9,453 nt of DNA, from positions 1,820 through 11,272 of the forward strand of contig DHNW01000020.1 of assembly GCA_002407675.1 (NCBI GenBank). The letters are read 5' to 3'. The notes beneath the pieces were generated by a model. That model did not search any database and was not told the origin of the DNA. It saw nothing but the letters and a program-made list of their open reading frames with translations. The stretch's first letter is position 1. Each line of letters opens with the position of its first letter. This DNA is from Ruminococcaceae bacterium UBA5406 (GTDB taxonomy: Bacteria; Bacillota; Clostridia; Oscillospirales; Acutalibacteraceae). A program made the position numbers and the translations under genes. Below, piece by piece: positions 1-6,203 of the stretch.

Positions 1-1
1 T

Positions 2-649
2 AAGGAAGACCCGGGTACACCGGAAACGCCCGAATGTACAGGAAATCCGGATGAAGGCGATGCTGGACGCACGTCCGGTTTTAAGGAAAAACCGGGTACG
101 CCGGAAACGCCCGAATGTGCAGGAAATCCAGGTGAAAGCGATGCTGGACGCACGTCCGGTTTTGAGAAAAACCCGGGTACACCGGAAACGCCCGAATGTA
201 CAGGAAATCCGGATGAAGGCGATGCTGGACGCACGTCCGGTTCTAAGGAAGACCCGGGTACACCGGGAACACCCGAACGTACAGGAAAGCCAGAAGCTAA
301 CGACACTGGACGCACGTCCGGTTTTGAGAAAAACCCGGGTACACCGGAAACGCCCGAATGTGCAGGAAATCCGGAAGCTAGCGACACTGGACGCACGTCC
401 GGTTTTAAGGAAAAACCGGGTACACCGGAAACGCCCGAATGTGAAAAAAATTCAGGTGAAAGTGACATTGGACGCACGTCCGGTTTTAAGGAAGACCCTG
501 GTACACCGGGAACACCCGAACGTACAGGAAAGCCGGATGAAAGCGATGCTGGACGCACGTCCGGTTTTAAGGAAGACCCGGGTACACCGGGAACACCCGA
601 ACGTACAGGAAAGCCAGAAGCTAACGACACTGGACGCACGTCCGGTTTG
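2..649 (+). repeat. Tandem array of eight 81-bp (27-codon) repeats
   Basis: Units start at 2, 83, 164, 245, 326, 407, 488 and 569, with an exact 81-base period and no spacers. The unit length is a multiple of three, so copy-number change would keep the frame. Units 4 (245-325) and 8 (569-649) differ only in the last base. Units 1 and 3 are also near-identical apart from their edges, which suggests unequal crossing-over or gene conversion. The 12-mer GGACGCACGTCC (encoding GRTS) is invariant in all eight. A truncated ninth unit (KDP) may begin at 650. Confidence 0.95.
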
Positions 650-907
650 AAAGACCCATCCAATTATCAGGATGCTCTGGATATTCTCCGGACGCTGCCC
701 GCTGAACCGGAAGAAACCTGCGCCGTGCTGGAAGGGGGTGAAATTACTTGCGGGCAAATTGAACGCTTTGAAATCTATGCAAATGCTCTGCTGATATCGG
801 TATCTCTTTCTGATATTCGGAGGCCCTATCCGGTTTCCGAAATCGGAAAAACGCTTTTTATTGGTCCGGATTGTTACCGAGAAGCTAAAGCTGCAGCAGG
901 AAAATAA
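2..907 (+). CDS. Repeat-rich protein of unknown function, 3' part (5' end outside window)
   Basis: The frame is open from base 2 to the TAA at 905-907, so this is the C-terminal 301 residues of a longer protein. Residues 1-216 of the visible part are eight contiguous 27-residue units of the form [K/E][E/K]xPGTPxTPE[C/R]xx[N/K]..GRTSG. They are rich in Pro, Gly, Thr and charged residues, with no hydrophobic segment, and look like an extended linker or stalk. The last ~85 residues are non-repetitive and end in YPVSEIGKTLFIGPDCYREA. This resembles the short 'G-K-T-x-F-hydrophobic' tail common in clostridial phage and integrative-element proteins (an impression, not a match). A TTG at 647 could open only the C-terminal part, but the frame runs through it without a stop and no ribosome binding site precedes it. 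An 85-bp gap separates it from the pilus operon, so operon membership is uncertain. I do not recognise the protein. Confidence 0.75.
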   Translation, partial: KEDPGTPETPECTGNPDEGDAGRTSGFKEKPGTPETPECAGNPGESDAGRTSGFEKNPGTPETPECTGNPDEGDAGRTSGSKEDPGTPGTPERTGKPEANDTGRTSGFEKNPGTPETPECAGNPEASDTGRTSGFKEKPGTPETPECEKNSGESDIGRTSGFKEDPGTPGTPERTGKPDESDAGRTSGFKEDPGTPGTPERTGKPEANDTGRTSGLKDPSNYQDALDILRTLPAEPEETCAVLEGGEITCGQIERFEIYANALLISVSLSDIRRPYPVSEIGKTLFIGPDCYREAKAAAGK

Positions 908-978
908 ACAGGCATTCTATTGAAAGGGGTGATAGGAAAAAAGTGAAGAGTTTCCAAAATCATAAATCATAAAATTAC

Positions 979-983
979 GGAGG
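979..983 (+). promoter_or_regulatory. Ribosome binding site GGAGG for the pilin-like gene
   Basis: GGAGG lies 9 bases before the ATG at 993 and fixes that start. I see no convincing -35/-10 pair in the 85-base gap 908-992, so the operon promoter is not assigned. Confidence 0.7.
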
Positions 984-992
984 TATGAATCA

Positions 993-1262
993 ATGTCAAG
1001 AAAAATGAAAGCCGTCAACAACGCATTTTCTAAGGCAAAATCAAATTGCTGCACAAGACTGATACAGTTTCGAATCCGTACTGAACAGGCATACACGCCT
1101 GGCGGTGTCTTGGACAATAACCGAGGCAGCCTTATGGATGGTATACTCGGTGTCATTATCAGTATAGTCATTGCTCTTATCCTTCTGGAAGCAATGAAGC
1201 ATTTGTTCAACGTCGATCTTCTTCCAAAGATCACGGACAACATTGACGGGATGTTCGAGTAA
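993..1262 (+). CDS. Small pilin-like protein (DUF6133-like, putative Flp-type major pilin)
   Basis: This 89-residue protein has a basic N-terminal region of about 45 residues, then N-N-R-G followed by S-L-M-D-G and a single strongly hydrophobic helix at about 50-68, then a short polar tail. The R-G/S junction followed by an acidic residue and a hydrophobic helix is the class III (type IV-like) prepilin pattern, with predicted cleavage after G45. The pattern resembles the DUF6133 family found beside Tad genes in Clostridia. The 44-residue leader is long for a prepilin. The stop overlaps the next ATG (TAATG), coupling it to the peptidase that probably processes it. It is most likely the major pilus subunit, but it could instead be a small membrane accessory protein. 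Confidence 0.7.
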   Translation: MSRKMKAVNNAFSKAKSNCCTRLIQFRIRTEQAYTPGGVLDNNRGSLMDGILGVIISIVIALILLEAMKHLFNVDLLPKITDNIDGMFE

Positions 1263-1945
1263 TGATTCTTTTCCCTGCCGTGCTATTGACCGGATGGATC
1301 AATGATTTTATACTGAACCGGCTTTACCGGCCAAAACGATACCCGGCTACGGCAGCTGTCACGGTTCCAGTTTGTGTTATTCTGTGTCACATCACTGACA
1401 ATTTTTATCTTGCTGTCAAAGGATGTATTTTTGCTCAGTTCCTTATTGCAGCCGGATATATCGACGCGAAGACACAGGAGATACCAGATGAAATCCCACT
1501 GGCCCTGCTTTTGGACGGCTTAATCCTAATTGATTTCCGGCAGGCGCTTCCTGGTTTGTTTACAGTTTCCCTGCCGCTTTATTTGCTGGGTCTTTTGTTT
1601 ACAACTAGTGTTGAGGAAAAACCGGGTACACCGAAAACGCCAAAATGTGCAGGAAATCCGGAAGCTAACGGCGCTGGACGCACGTCCGATATTGAGAAAA
1701 ATCGGGGCAGGGACAACACAGTTAGGCAATCGGGCGTCGGCGGCGGGGACATTAAACTCATGGCGGCATGCGGATGGATTCTGGGTCCTTGTGGCGTGGC
1801 TGTCGGTGCTTTTTTCAGTTTTTTAGTGTTAATTCCAGTCTATTTGTTTCAATGGACAAAAGGTAAAAGACATAAGATGAATGCAATGGCGCCTTACTTT
1901 GCGGCAGGGTGCCTTTTTGCATTCTTACTTGAATTCAAGAGGTGA
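1262..1945 (+). CDS. tadV: A24-family prepilin peptidase (TadV/CpaA-like) carrying an in-frame repeat insert
   Basis: This 227-residue multi-spanning membrane aspartic protease should remove the leaders of Flp-type prepilins at the cytoplasmic face. The two A24 catalytic motifs are visible: YIDAKTQEIPDEIP, with D68, and GGGDIKL, with D163. Hydrophobic segments surround both (about 1-18, 31-62, 79-90, 97-114, 165-198 and 209-223). The region between residues 115 and 160 is unusual. Related proteins have only a short loop before GGGD, whereas here residues 118-147 reproduce the 27-residue unit of the upstream repeat gene (PGTPKTPKCAGNPEANGAGR). Both catalytic motifs remain intact and the reading frame is kept, so activity is plausible. 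The start ATG overlaps the pilin gene's stop, and the stop overlaps the ribosome binding site of the next gene. Confidence 0.88.
   Translation: MILFPAVLLTGWINDFILNRLYRPKRYPATAAVTVPVCVILCHITDNFYLAVKGCIFAQFLIAAGYIDAKTQEIPDEIPLALLLDGLILIDFRQALPGLFTVSLPLYLLGLLFTTSVEEKPGTPKTPKCAGNPEANGAGRTSDIEKNRGRDNTVRQSGVGGGDIKLMAACGWILGPCGVAVGAFFSFLVLIPVYLFQWTKGKRHKMNAMAPYFAAGCLFAFLLEFKR
1613..1702 (+). repeat. Dispersed copy of the 81-bp repeat inside the prepilin peptidase gene
   Basis: Bases 1613-1693 align without gaps to unit 5 of the array at 2-649, with about 71 of 81 bases identical by hand count. Bases 1694-1702 (EKN codons) match the start of a further unit. The copy is in the same orientation and the same codon frame as in the array, and contains the invariant 12-mer GGACGCACGTCC at 1676-1687. 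It encodes residues 118-147 of the peptidase. Confidence 0.93.
1938..1945 (+). promoter_or_regulatory. Ribosome binding site AGAGGTGA deciding the cpaB start
   Basis: AGAGGTGA overlaps the peptidase stop codon and lies 8 bases before the ATG at 1954. The in-frame GTG at 1942 is inside this site, so 1954 is preferred. Confidence 0.65.
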
Positions 1946-1953
1946 CAAAACTC

Positions 1954-2745
1954 ATGAAAATACTTCGTAAAAGGACGCTCTTATCTTTGGCGGCTATCCT
2001 CATGGCTGCTTTTCTTTGTTTTTATGTAGTGCCAAAGCAAAATATTGCGGCAGGGAAAAGAGTCAGCATCGTCCGCGCCGAAAAAACCATTCCGGAAGGG
2101 ATGGCAATTACCAGTGACATGGTTCAGCAAGTCAGCGTTGGAGGATATAATCTGCCTAGCAACGTCCTAAAGGATAAAAAGGACGTTGTCGGCAAATATG
2201 CCAGCGCGGAATTGCAGCCCGGAGATTATATTCTGAGTACAAAAGTAACAGTCAAAGCAAGTGACTCCTATTTATCCAGTCTGGATGGGAACAAGCAGGC
2301 GATTTCCATTCCTATCAAATCATTTGCAGCCGGCTTGTCCGGGAAGCTGCAGTCCGGCGATATTGTTTCCCTTATTGTCGGCAGTTACGGAAATGAAAAG
2401 AAAACATTTACGTCTCCTGAACTGCGCTATGTCAAACTGCTTGCTGCAACAAATTCACAGGGCGACGATATGGACACAGTCAAGAGCAAAAAAACAGACA
2501 AGGACAGTGATTCCGACAAGGACAAGAAGATTCCGGCTACTTTGACGCTCCTTGTCAATTCCGAACAGGCGAAACTCCTTGTCGATTACCAGACACAGGG
2601 GGAACTCTACGCTTCCCTTGTTTACCGGGGAACGGAAGAAAATGCCGAAAAGTACCTGGACGAGCAGGACAGTTATTTCTCGGGAACCGGCGCTCAGCAG
2701 GGAGAAACCACTCAGGCAGGAGGTTCCACAGCAAATGGAGGGTAA
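1954..2745 (+). CDS. cpaB: CpaB/RcpC-like Flp pilus assembly protein with SAF domain
   Basis: This 263-residue protein has one N-terminal membrane anchor (about 7-25, after a basic KILRKR start) and an external part that begins with a SAF-type domain. Its segment VRAEKTIPEGMAITSDMV and the downstream 'VVGKYASAELQPGDYIL' are the typical SAF/CpaB pattern. A second domain follows (AISIPIKSFAAGLSGKLQSGD, 'GDIVSLIV'), as in RcpC/CpaB. A Lys/Asp/Ser-rich stretch follows (TDKDSDSDKDKK, encoded around 2494-2529), then a final beta-rich part (TLLVNSEQAKLLVDY) and a Gly/Thr/Gln-rich tail. CpaB proteins act at the envelope in Tad pilus assembly. In a Gram-positive host without a secretin the role would be different, perhaps guiding the pilus through the wall. 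The 3' end overlaps the next gene by 11 bases. Confidence 0.85.
   Translation: MKILRKRTLLSLAAILMAAFLCFYVVPKQNIAAGKRVSIVRAEKTIPEGMAITSDMVQQVSVGGYNLPSNVLKDKKDVVGKYASAELQPGDYILSTKVTVKASDSYLSSLDGNKQAISIPIKSFAAGLSGKLQSGDIVSLIVGSYGNEKKTFTSPELRYVKLLAATNSQGDDMDTVKSKKTDKDSDSDKDKKIPATLTLLVNSEQAKLLVDYQTQGELYASLVYRGTEENAEKYLDEQDSYFSGTGAQQGETTQAGGSTANGG
2718..2723 (+). promoter_or_regulatory. Ribosome binding site AGGAGG for the TadZ-like gene
   Basis: AGGAGG sits 11 bases upstream of the ATG at 2735, inside the end of cpaB. It supports the 2735 start over the far-upstream in-frame ATG at 2552, which would overlap cpaB by nearly 200 bases. Confidence 0.65.
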
Positions 2746-3472
2746 AGTCATTGCGGTTTGGGGCAGTCCCAGTGGCGGTAAAACACTCACGGGCATTAAA
2801 CTGTCCTGGAAACTTGCAAAAAGCAAGAAGAACGTGGTGCTTGTCCTGTGCGACAATGAAACACCGATGGTTCCCCTGCTGATTTCCCCCGCGGACACGA
2901 ATTCTTCTCTTGGCCACCTCCTTGCGCTGCCTACCCTGACAGAAGTTGACGTATTTCAGCATTTCATTCCGCTGAAACGATCGTTCAGCATCCTCGGGTA
3001 TCTGCGCGGGGAAAACGAGAATACATATGCGGATTACGGTCCAGAGCGCGCCAAAGAACTGATTCACCTTTTGCGGGACGCTGCCGATTATGTGGTTATC
3101 GACTGTTCCCACCATCTGCTGTCAAACGTCCTGACGGCGGTTGCCCTGGAAGTTTCGGATACTGTCCTGCGCGTTGTAAACTGCGGACTGAAAAGTCTGC
3201 TCTACATTGAATCGCAGCGCCCCTATCTTCAGGAAACACGGTTCCATTATGAAAATCAGATCAACATTCTCAACCGTGTCACACCGTCTCAGGATGTGGA
3301 TACCTATCAAAATGTGTTCGGCGGAAAAGCATATATCCTTCCATATCTGCCCGAACTGGAGGCACAGTACAATGAATCCCGCCTGCTTGAACCCGTAACC
3401 GGGCGGGATGGCAAAAAATACGATTCCAATTTGAATACTATAATCAGGGAGACGATTACCAGTGCGAAATAA
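2735..3472 (+). CDS. TadZ/CpaE-like P-loop ATPase (MinD/ParA superfamily)
   Basis: This 245-residue soluble protein opens with a beta strand and P-loop, VIAVWGSPSGGKTLTG, where GxxxxGKT spans residues 10-17. A hydrophobic strand NVVLVLCDNE follows at the position of the switch region, and YVVIDCSHH (Asp near residue 123) gives a Walker-B-like strand. This order is that of the MinD/ParA ATPases, to which TadZ/CpaE belong. TadZ localises the pilus machine at the membrane. It lacks the first signature lysine of the ParA KGGxGKT loop, so its ATPase cycle may be atypical. An N-terminal receiver-like domain, found in many CpaE/TadZ proteins, is absent here. It overlaps cpaB by 11 bases and cpaF by 11 bases. 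The assignment leans on position between cpaB and cpaF. Confidence 0.75.
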   Translation: MEGKVIAVWGSPSGGKTLTGIKLSWKLAKSKKNVVLVLCDNETPMVPLLISPADTNSSLGHLLALPTLTEVDVFQHFIPLKRSFSILGYLRGENENTYADYGPERAKELIHLLRDAADYVVIDCSHHLLSNVLTAVALEVSDTVLRVVNCGLKSLLYIESQRPYLQETRFHYENQINILNRVTPSQDVDTYQNVFGGKAYILPYLPELEAQYNESRLLEPVTGRDGKKYDSNLNTIIRETITSAK

Positions 3473-4817
3473 TGCAGATTTATTTCTCAGCCAGAAAGGA
3501 AGCATGGATTTTCCGAAGTTGCTCGAGAAAGTCCAAACCTATTTCTCCGAACATTATAAAATGCTCATGATCGAGGACAAAAGTCCCGATGAAAAGCAGA
3601 TGAAATCCTATATCCGGCAGTACCTGAAGGAAAACAGCCTGGGTGTAGGCGGAATGTCTGAAGAAGAAACGGTGAACCGATTGTATACTGAAATGGCGGA
3701 GTTCTCCTTTCTGACTCCCTATTTGAACGGTGAAATCAAAGATCCTGTCGTTGAAGGGATTGAAATCAATTCATGGGACTGCGTCTGGGTAAAATTTGCC
3801 GGCGGCCGGATGGAACGGGCGAAAGGTCAGTTCTTTTCCCCGGCCCACGCAAAGGACGTCATGACGCGCCTGCTGCATCAGTCAAACATCTCTATGGATA
3901 ATTCCAAGCCGCTTGTGAGAGGGCATTTAAGGAAAAATATCCGCATCACAGTCAACGGCGGAGGCGGAACGCTTGACGACGACGTGGGAATCGCAGCCAG
4001 TATTCGGTTTATCAACCCGAATAATCTGACACGGGACGACCTGATCCGCTTTGGCACCCTGACTTCAGAAATGATGGATTTTTTGGTCTATTGTTACCGG
4101 TACGGCCTGTCAATGATGCTTGCCGGGGAAACCGACTCCGGAAAAACCACCTTGATGGATATCATTATGTCCCTTGCTGTTCCAAACGACAAAAAGCTGT
4201 ACACAATTGAAAACGGGACACGGGAAATGGATCTTGTTAAACGCGGCGAAAACCAGAAAATCATCAACAGTGTTGTTCATACGATCACAAAGGAAGCAGA
4301 TGACCCAAAGCTGGCTATTACTCAGCAGACGCTGCTGGAACACGGAATGACGATGAATCCGGATTATATCTGTATGGCCGAAGTAAAAGGTTCGGAAGCA
4401 TTTGAAACAATTGAAGCCGCGCTGACCGGACACCCTGTTATCGGTACAACCCACACGGACTGTGCGGAAACAATTCCGGACAGGCTGGTACAGCTGGCTT
4501 CTCTGCGGAGCGGTAATTTAAGTGATAAAACGTTGTATTCCATGGCTGTGAAAGCCTTTCCTATCCTGTTTTATTCTGAAAAAATGGCTGATGGTGTCCG
4601 GCGCGTCACGGAAATCTGCGAATGCCGGTTAAAAGACGGAAAACCAGATGTTATTCCACTGTGGCAGTATCAGGTACGCAGCAACGAAGAGACCAACGGA
4701 AAGACCGTAGTCCATGGGCAGTTCGTGAAGTGCGGCGTCATATCGGAAAAGCTCCAGCAAAGGCTGCGCCGGAAAGGCATCCCGGAATCCCTGCTTCAAT
4801 CTTTCCTAAAACAGTGA
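3462..4817 (+). CDS. cpaF: TadA/CpaF pilus-assembly motor ATPase (VirB11/GspE superfamily)
   Basis: This 451-residue cytoplasmic hexameric secretion ATPase should drive pilus polymerisation on the TadB/TadC platform. An N-terminal helical region (about 17-120) precedes the catalytic core. The Walker A is AGETDSGKTT (221-230), the Asp-box region is YTIENGTREMDL, the Walker B is YICMAEVKGSEAFE (302-314), and the His-box region is TGHPVIGTTHTD (322-333). All the elements of a CpaF-type ATPase are present. The Walker A has Asp225 where many homologues have Gly (GGTGSGKT). The GTG at 3462 is chosen because it follows AGGGAG at 3446-3451 with 10-base spacing and overlaps the preceding gene by 11 bases. 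The alternative ATG at 3504 has an AAAGGA only 3 bases away. Confidence 0.93.
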   Translation: MRNNADLFLSQKGSMDFPKLLEKVQTYFSEHYKMLMIEDKSPDEKQMKSYIRQYLKENSLGVGGMSEEETVNRLYTEMAEFSFLTPYLNGEIKDPVVEGIEINSWDCVWVKFAGGRMERAKGQFFSPAHAKDVMTRLLHQSNISMDNSKPLVRGHLRKNIRITVNGGGGTLDDDVGIAASIRFINPNNLTRDDLIRFGTLTSEMMDFLVYCYRYGLSMMLAGETDSGKTTLMDIIMSLAVPNDKKLYTIENGTREMDLVKRGENQKIINSVVHTITKEADDPKLAITQQTLLEHGMTMNPDYICMAEVKGSEAFETIEAALTGHPVIGTTHTDCAETIPDRLVQLASLRSGNLSDKTLYSMAVKAFPILFYSEKMADGVRRVTEICECRLKDGKPDVIPLWQYQVRSNEETNGKTVVHGQFVKCGVISEKLQQRLRRKGIPESLLQSFLKQ

Positions 4818-4825
4818 AAAGGAGG
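4818..4825 (+). promoter_or_regulatory. Ribosome binding site AAAGGAGG deciding the TTG start of tadB
   Basis: AAAGGAGG lies 8 bases before the TTG at 4834. The nearer ATG at 4827 is in another frame, which closes after 27 codons, so the TTG is the real start. Confidence 0.75.
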
Positions 4826-4833
4826 AATGAATT

Positions 4834-5430
4834 TTGAAAATTCTTTGTTTTGGCGCATTCCTGCTGCTGTCTGCCGGTATTCTTGCGCTGTTTCACATCC
4901 GCCCGGCTGACTTTATCCGCGGGTGGCAGGACCTTTCCGTATGGATCCTGAAACTGTCCGGAAGAAAAACCAGCATGAAGAAGCAAATCCGGCGCAGCAA
5001 AAAGAAAAGACGTTCAGGCGGCCTCCGGGCAGCAATGCGGGAAATAGAATCCGTTTTAAAATTAACCCACCGGACAGAACGGCTCCGGATGTATTCTATG
5101 GCTTCGGTTTTTCTCTTTTTTGCAGGGGCCGGGTGTGCGGTCCTCCTGCAAAATTATTTTCTTCTGCCGGTTCTGTCAATCGGTTTTTCATTGCTTCCCT
5201 GGCTGTATATCCTCTTTTTTGCGGTATCGTTCCGCAAAAAGCTAAATGAAGAACTGGAAACCGCGCTCAGCATGATAACCGCTTCTTACCTGCGCAGTGA
5301 TAATATCATTTTTGCGGTGAAGGAGAACATTAATAATATCCACTATTTTTCTTTCTTGCCGCAGGGATTTACCTGCTTTTCAGCGAATTATTCCATATGC
5401 CAACCCTTGCCGGCACAAAAGCAGTCTTGA
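4834..5430 (+). CDS. tadB: TadB-like inner-membrane platform protein, C-terminally truncated
   Basis: The N-terminal ~169 residues look like clostridial TadB: a membrane helix at 3-20, a very basic cytoplasmic stretch (49-61, KKQIRRSKKKRRS), a helix pair at about 90-130, and the conserved segment LETALSMITASYLRSDNI (141-158). In relatives this is followed by roughly 130-150 more residues that complete the T2SSF fold and its last membrane helices. Here the recognisable sequence stops at about AVKENINNI (161-169), and the remaining 29 residues are out-of-frame reading of DNA that encodes the start of TadC. The gene therefore seems to have lost its 3' end by a deletion fused to tadC. It is translated from a TTG with a strong ribosome binding site. 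Whether this truncated protein can function as a platform is doubtful. It could be called a pseudogene. Confidence 0.75.
   Translation: MKILCFGAFLLLSAGILALFHIRPADFIRGWQDLSVWILKLSGRKTSMKKQIRRSKKKRRSGGLRAAMREIESVLKLTHRTERLRMYSMASVFLFFAGAGCAVLLQNYFLLPVLSIGFSLLPWLYILFFAVSFRKKLNEELETALSMITASYLRSDNIIFAVKENINNIHYFSFLPQGFTCFSANYSICQPLPAQKQS
5330..5400 (+). other. tadB-tadC deletion/frameshift junction
   Basis: Read in the tadC frame, 5340-5393 encodes PLFFFLAAGIYLLFSELF, which is the expected first membrane helix of TadC. That frame has a TAA at 5334-5336 and no ATG, GTG or TTG between there and 5397. Read in the tadB frame the same DNA gives nonsense after residue 169. A T run at 5346-5350 lies at the join: one extra base there would fuse tadB's N-terminal part in frame with tadC. 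Confidence 0.7.
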
Positions 5431-6188
5431 ACCTGACCCGGAAGAAAAAAGTTAAATGGCGTGATGCTGTTGTAATCCGGCTGTCGGAAAAACTGGCAAA
5501 GCATATTCACTTGGACGCATATAAACGCAGGACGCTTGCAGCCACACTGAAATATGCGGATATTCCGCTTTCTCCGGAAATTTACTATGCGCGTAATATT
5601 GTAAAAGCGATTTTCAGGCTTCTGCTGATTATCCCTTTTTCCTTTTTTGTTCCCATTGCCATTCCGGTTGTTGTTCTATGGGCGATCAGCGGGTTTATGG
5701 ACGGGATGAAATCAGCGGAAAAAATTGTGTCTCAAAAGCGGTCTCAAATTGAAGAGGAACTTCCGCGGTTTGTTTCCACCGCTGCACGGGAATTGGAGTC
5801 AAGCCATGACGTGCTGTCTATTCTGGAAGGGTACCGGGAAAGCGCAGGGCCTGTTTTTCGAAGTGAACTGGATACGGTTATCGCCGATATGAAATCCGGC
5901 TCACAGGAACAGGCGCTCATCCGGATGGAAGGGCGGGTCGGGAGCGCAATGCTCAGCCAGGTCGTGCGCGGGCTTGTGGAAGTTCTGCGCGGAAACGATG
6001 AATCTATGTATTTTTCTATGCTGTCCCATGATTACCAGAATTACGAGATTCAAAATCTGGAAAAGCAGGCAAGAAAACGGCCGGGAGAAATGAAAAAATA
6101 TTCTTACTTGATGATGATCTGTTTTATTGCCATGTACGTCTACGTTATGCTTGTCCAGGTCTTTGAGTCTTCTGCTAACTTGTTTTAA
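5397..6188 (+). CDS. tadC: TadC-like inner-membrane platform protein, native start lost
   Basis: This is a T2SSF-type membrane protein of the Tad secretion platform. From the ATG at 5397 there are 263 residues: a cytoplasmic region with LSEKLAKHIHLDAYKRR and ADIPLSPEIYYAR, a hydrophobic hairpin (about 66-98), the T2SSF core (QIEEELPRFVSTAARELE, LVEVLRGNDESMYFSMLSHD) and a C-terminal membrane helix. The gene pattern matches clostridial TadC throughout. The usual N-terminal membrane helix is encoded just upstream (5340-5393) in the same frame but has no start codon, and the ATG at 5397 has no Shine-Dalgarno sequence. The true start was probably removed by the same event that truncated tadB. Expression may depend on frameshifting from tadB, a rare start, or may be lost. 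The 3' end is intact and 15 bases before the next gene. Confidence 0.8.
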   Translation: MPTLAGTKAVLNLTRKKKVKWRDAVVIRLSEKLAKHIHLDAYKRRTLAATLKYADIPLSPEIYYARNIVKAIFRLLLIIPFSFFVPIAIPVVVLWAISGFMDGMKSAEKIVSQKRSQIEEELPRFVSTAARELESSHDVLSILEGYRESAGPVFRSELDTVIADMKSGSQEQALIRMEGRVGSAMLSQVVRGLVEVLRGNDESMYFSMLSHDYQNYEIQNLEKQARKRPGEMKKYSYLMMICFIAMYVYVMLVQVFESSANLF

Positions 6189-6203
6189 GAGAGGCGGTAT
6201 TTT

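Noticed and set aside
2..649. Possible CRISPR array because of regularly spaced direct repeats
   Set aside because: The 81-base units are contiguous with no spacers between them, and the whole stretch is open in the frame that continues to the stop at 905.
51..650. Long open frame in the repeat region encoding a Lys/Arg-rich peptide
   Set aside because: It ends where the repeats end and does not continue into the non-repetitive C-terminal part. It is a shadow of the genuine frame 2-907.
452..757. Reverse-strand open frame over the repeats
   Set aside because: It is antisense to the repeat gene, has no ribosome binding site, and its openness comes from the repeat composition.
908..992. Promoter or short leader peptide before the pilus operon
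   Set aside because: TTGAAA and TAAAAT-like hexamers exist but not at usable spacing. A GTG-started frame here has only nine codons.
917..1243. Reverse-strand open frame of 108 codons opposite the pilin-like gene
   Set aside because: The plus strand has a well-placed ribosome binding site and a pilin pattern. The reverse product has no recognisable features.
2552..2734. Upstream in-frame extension of the TadZ-like ATPase to the ATG at 2552
   Set aside because: It would overlap cpaB by nearly 200 bases, and its translation is low-complexity and unlike an ATPase N-terminus. The AGGAGG before 2735 marks the start.
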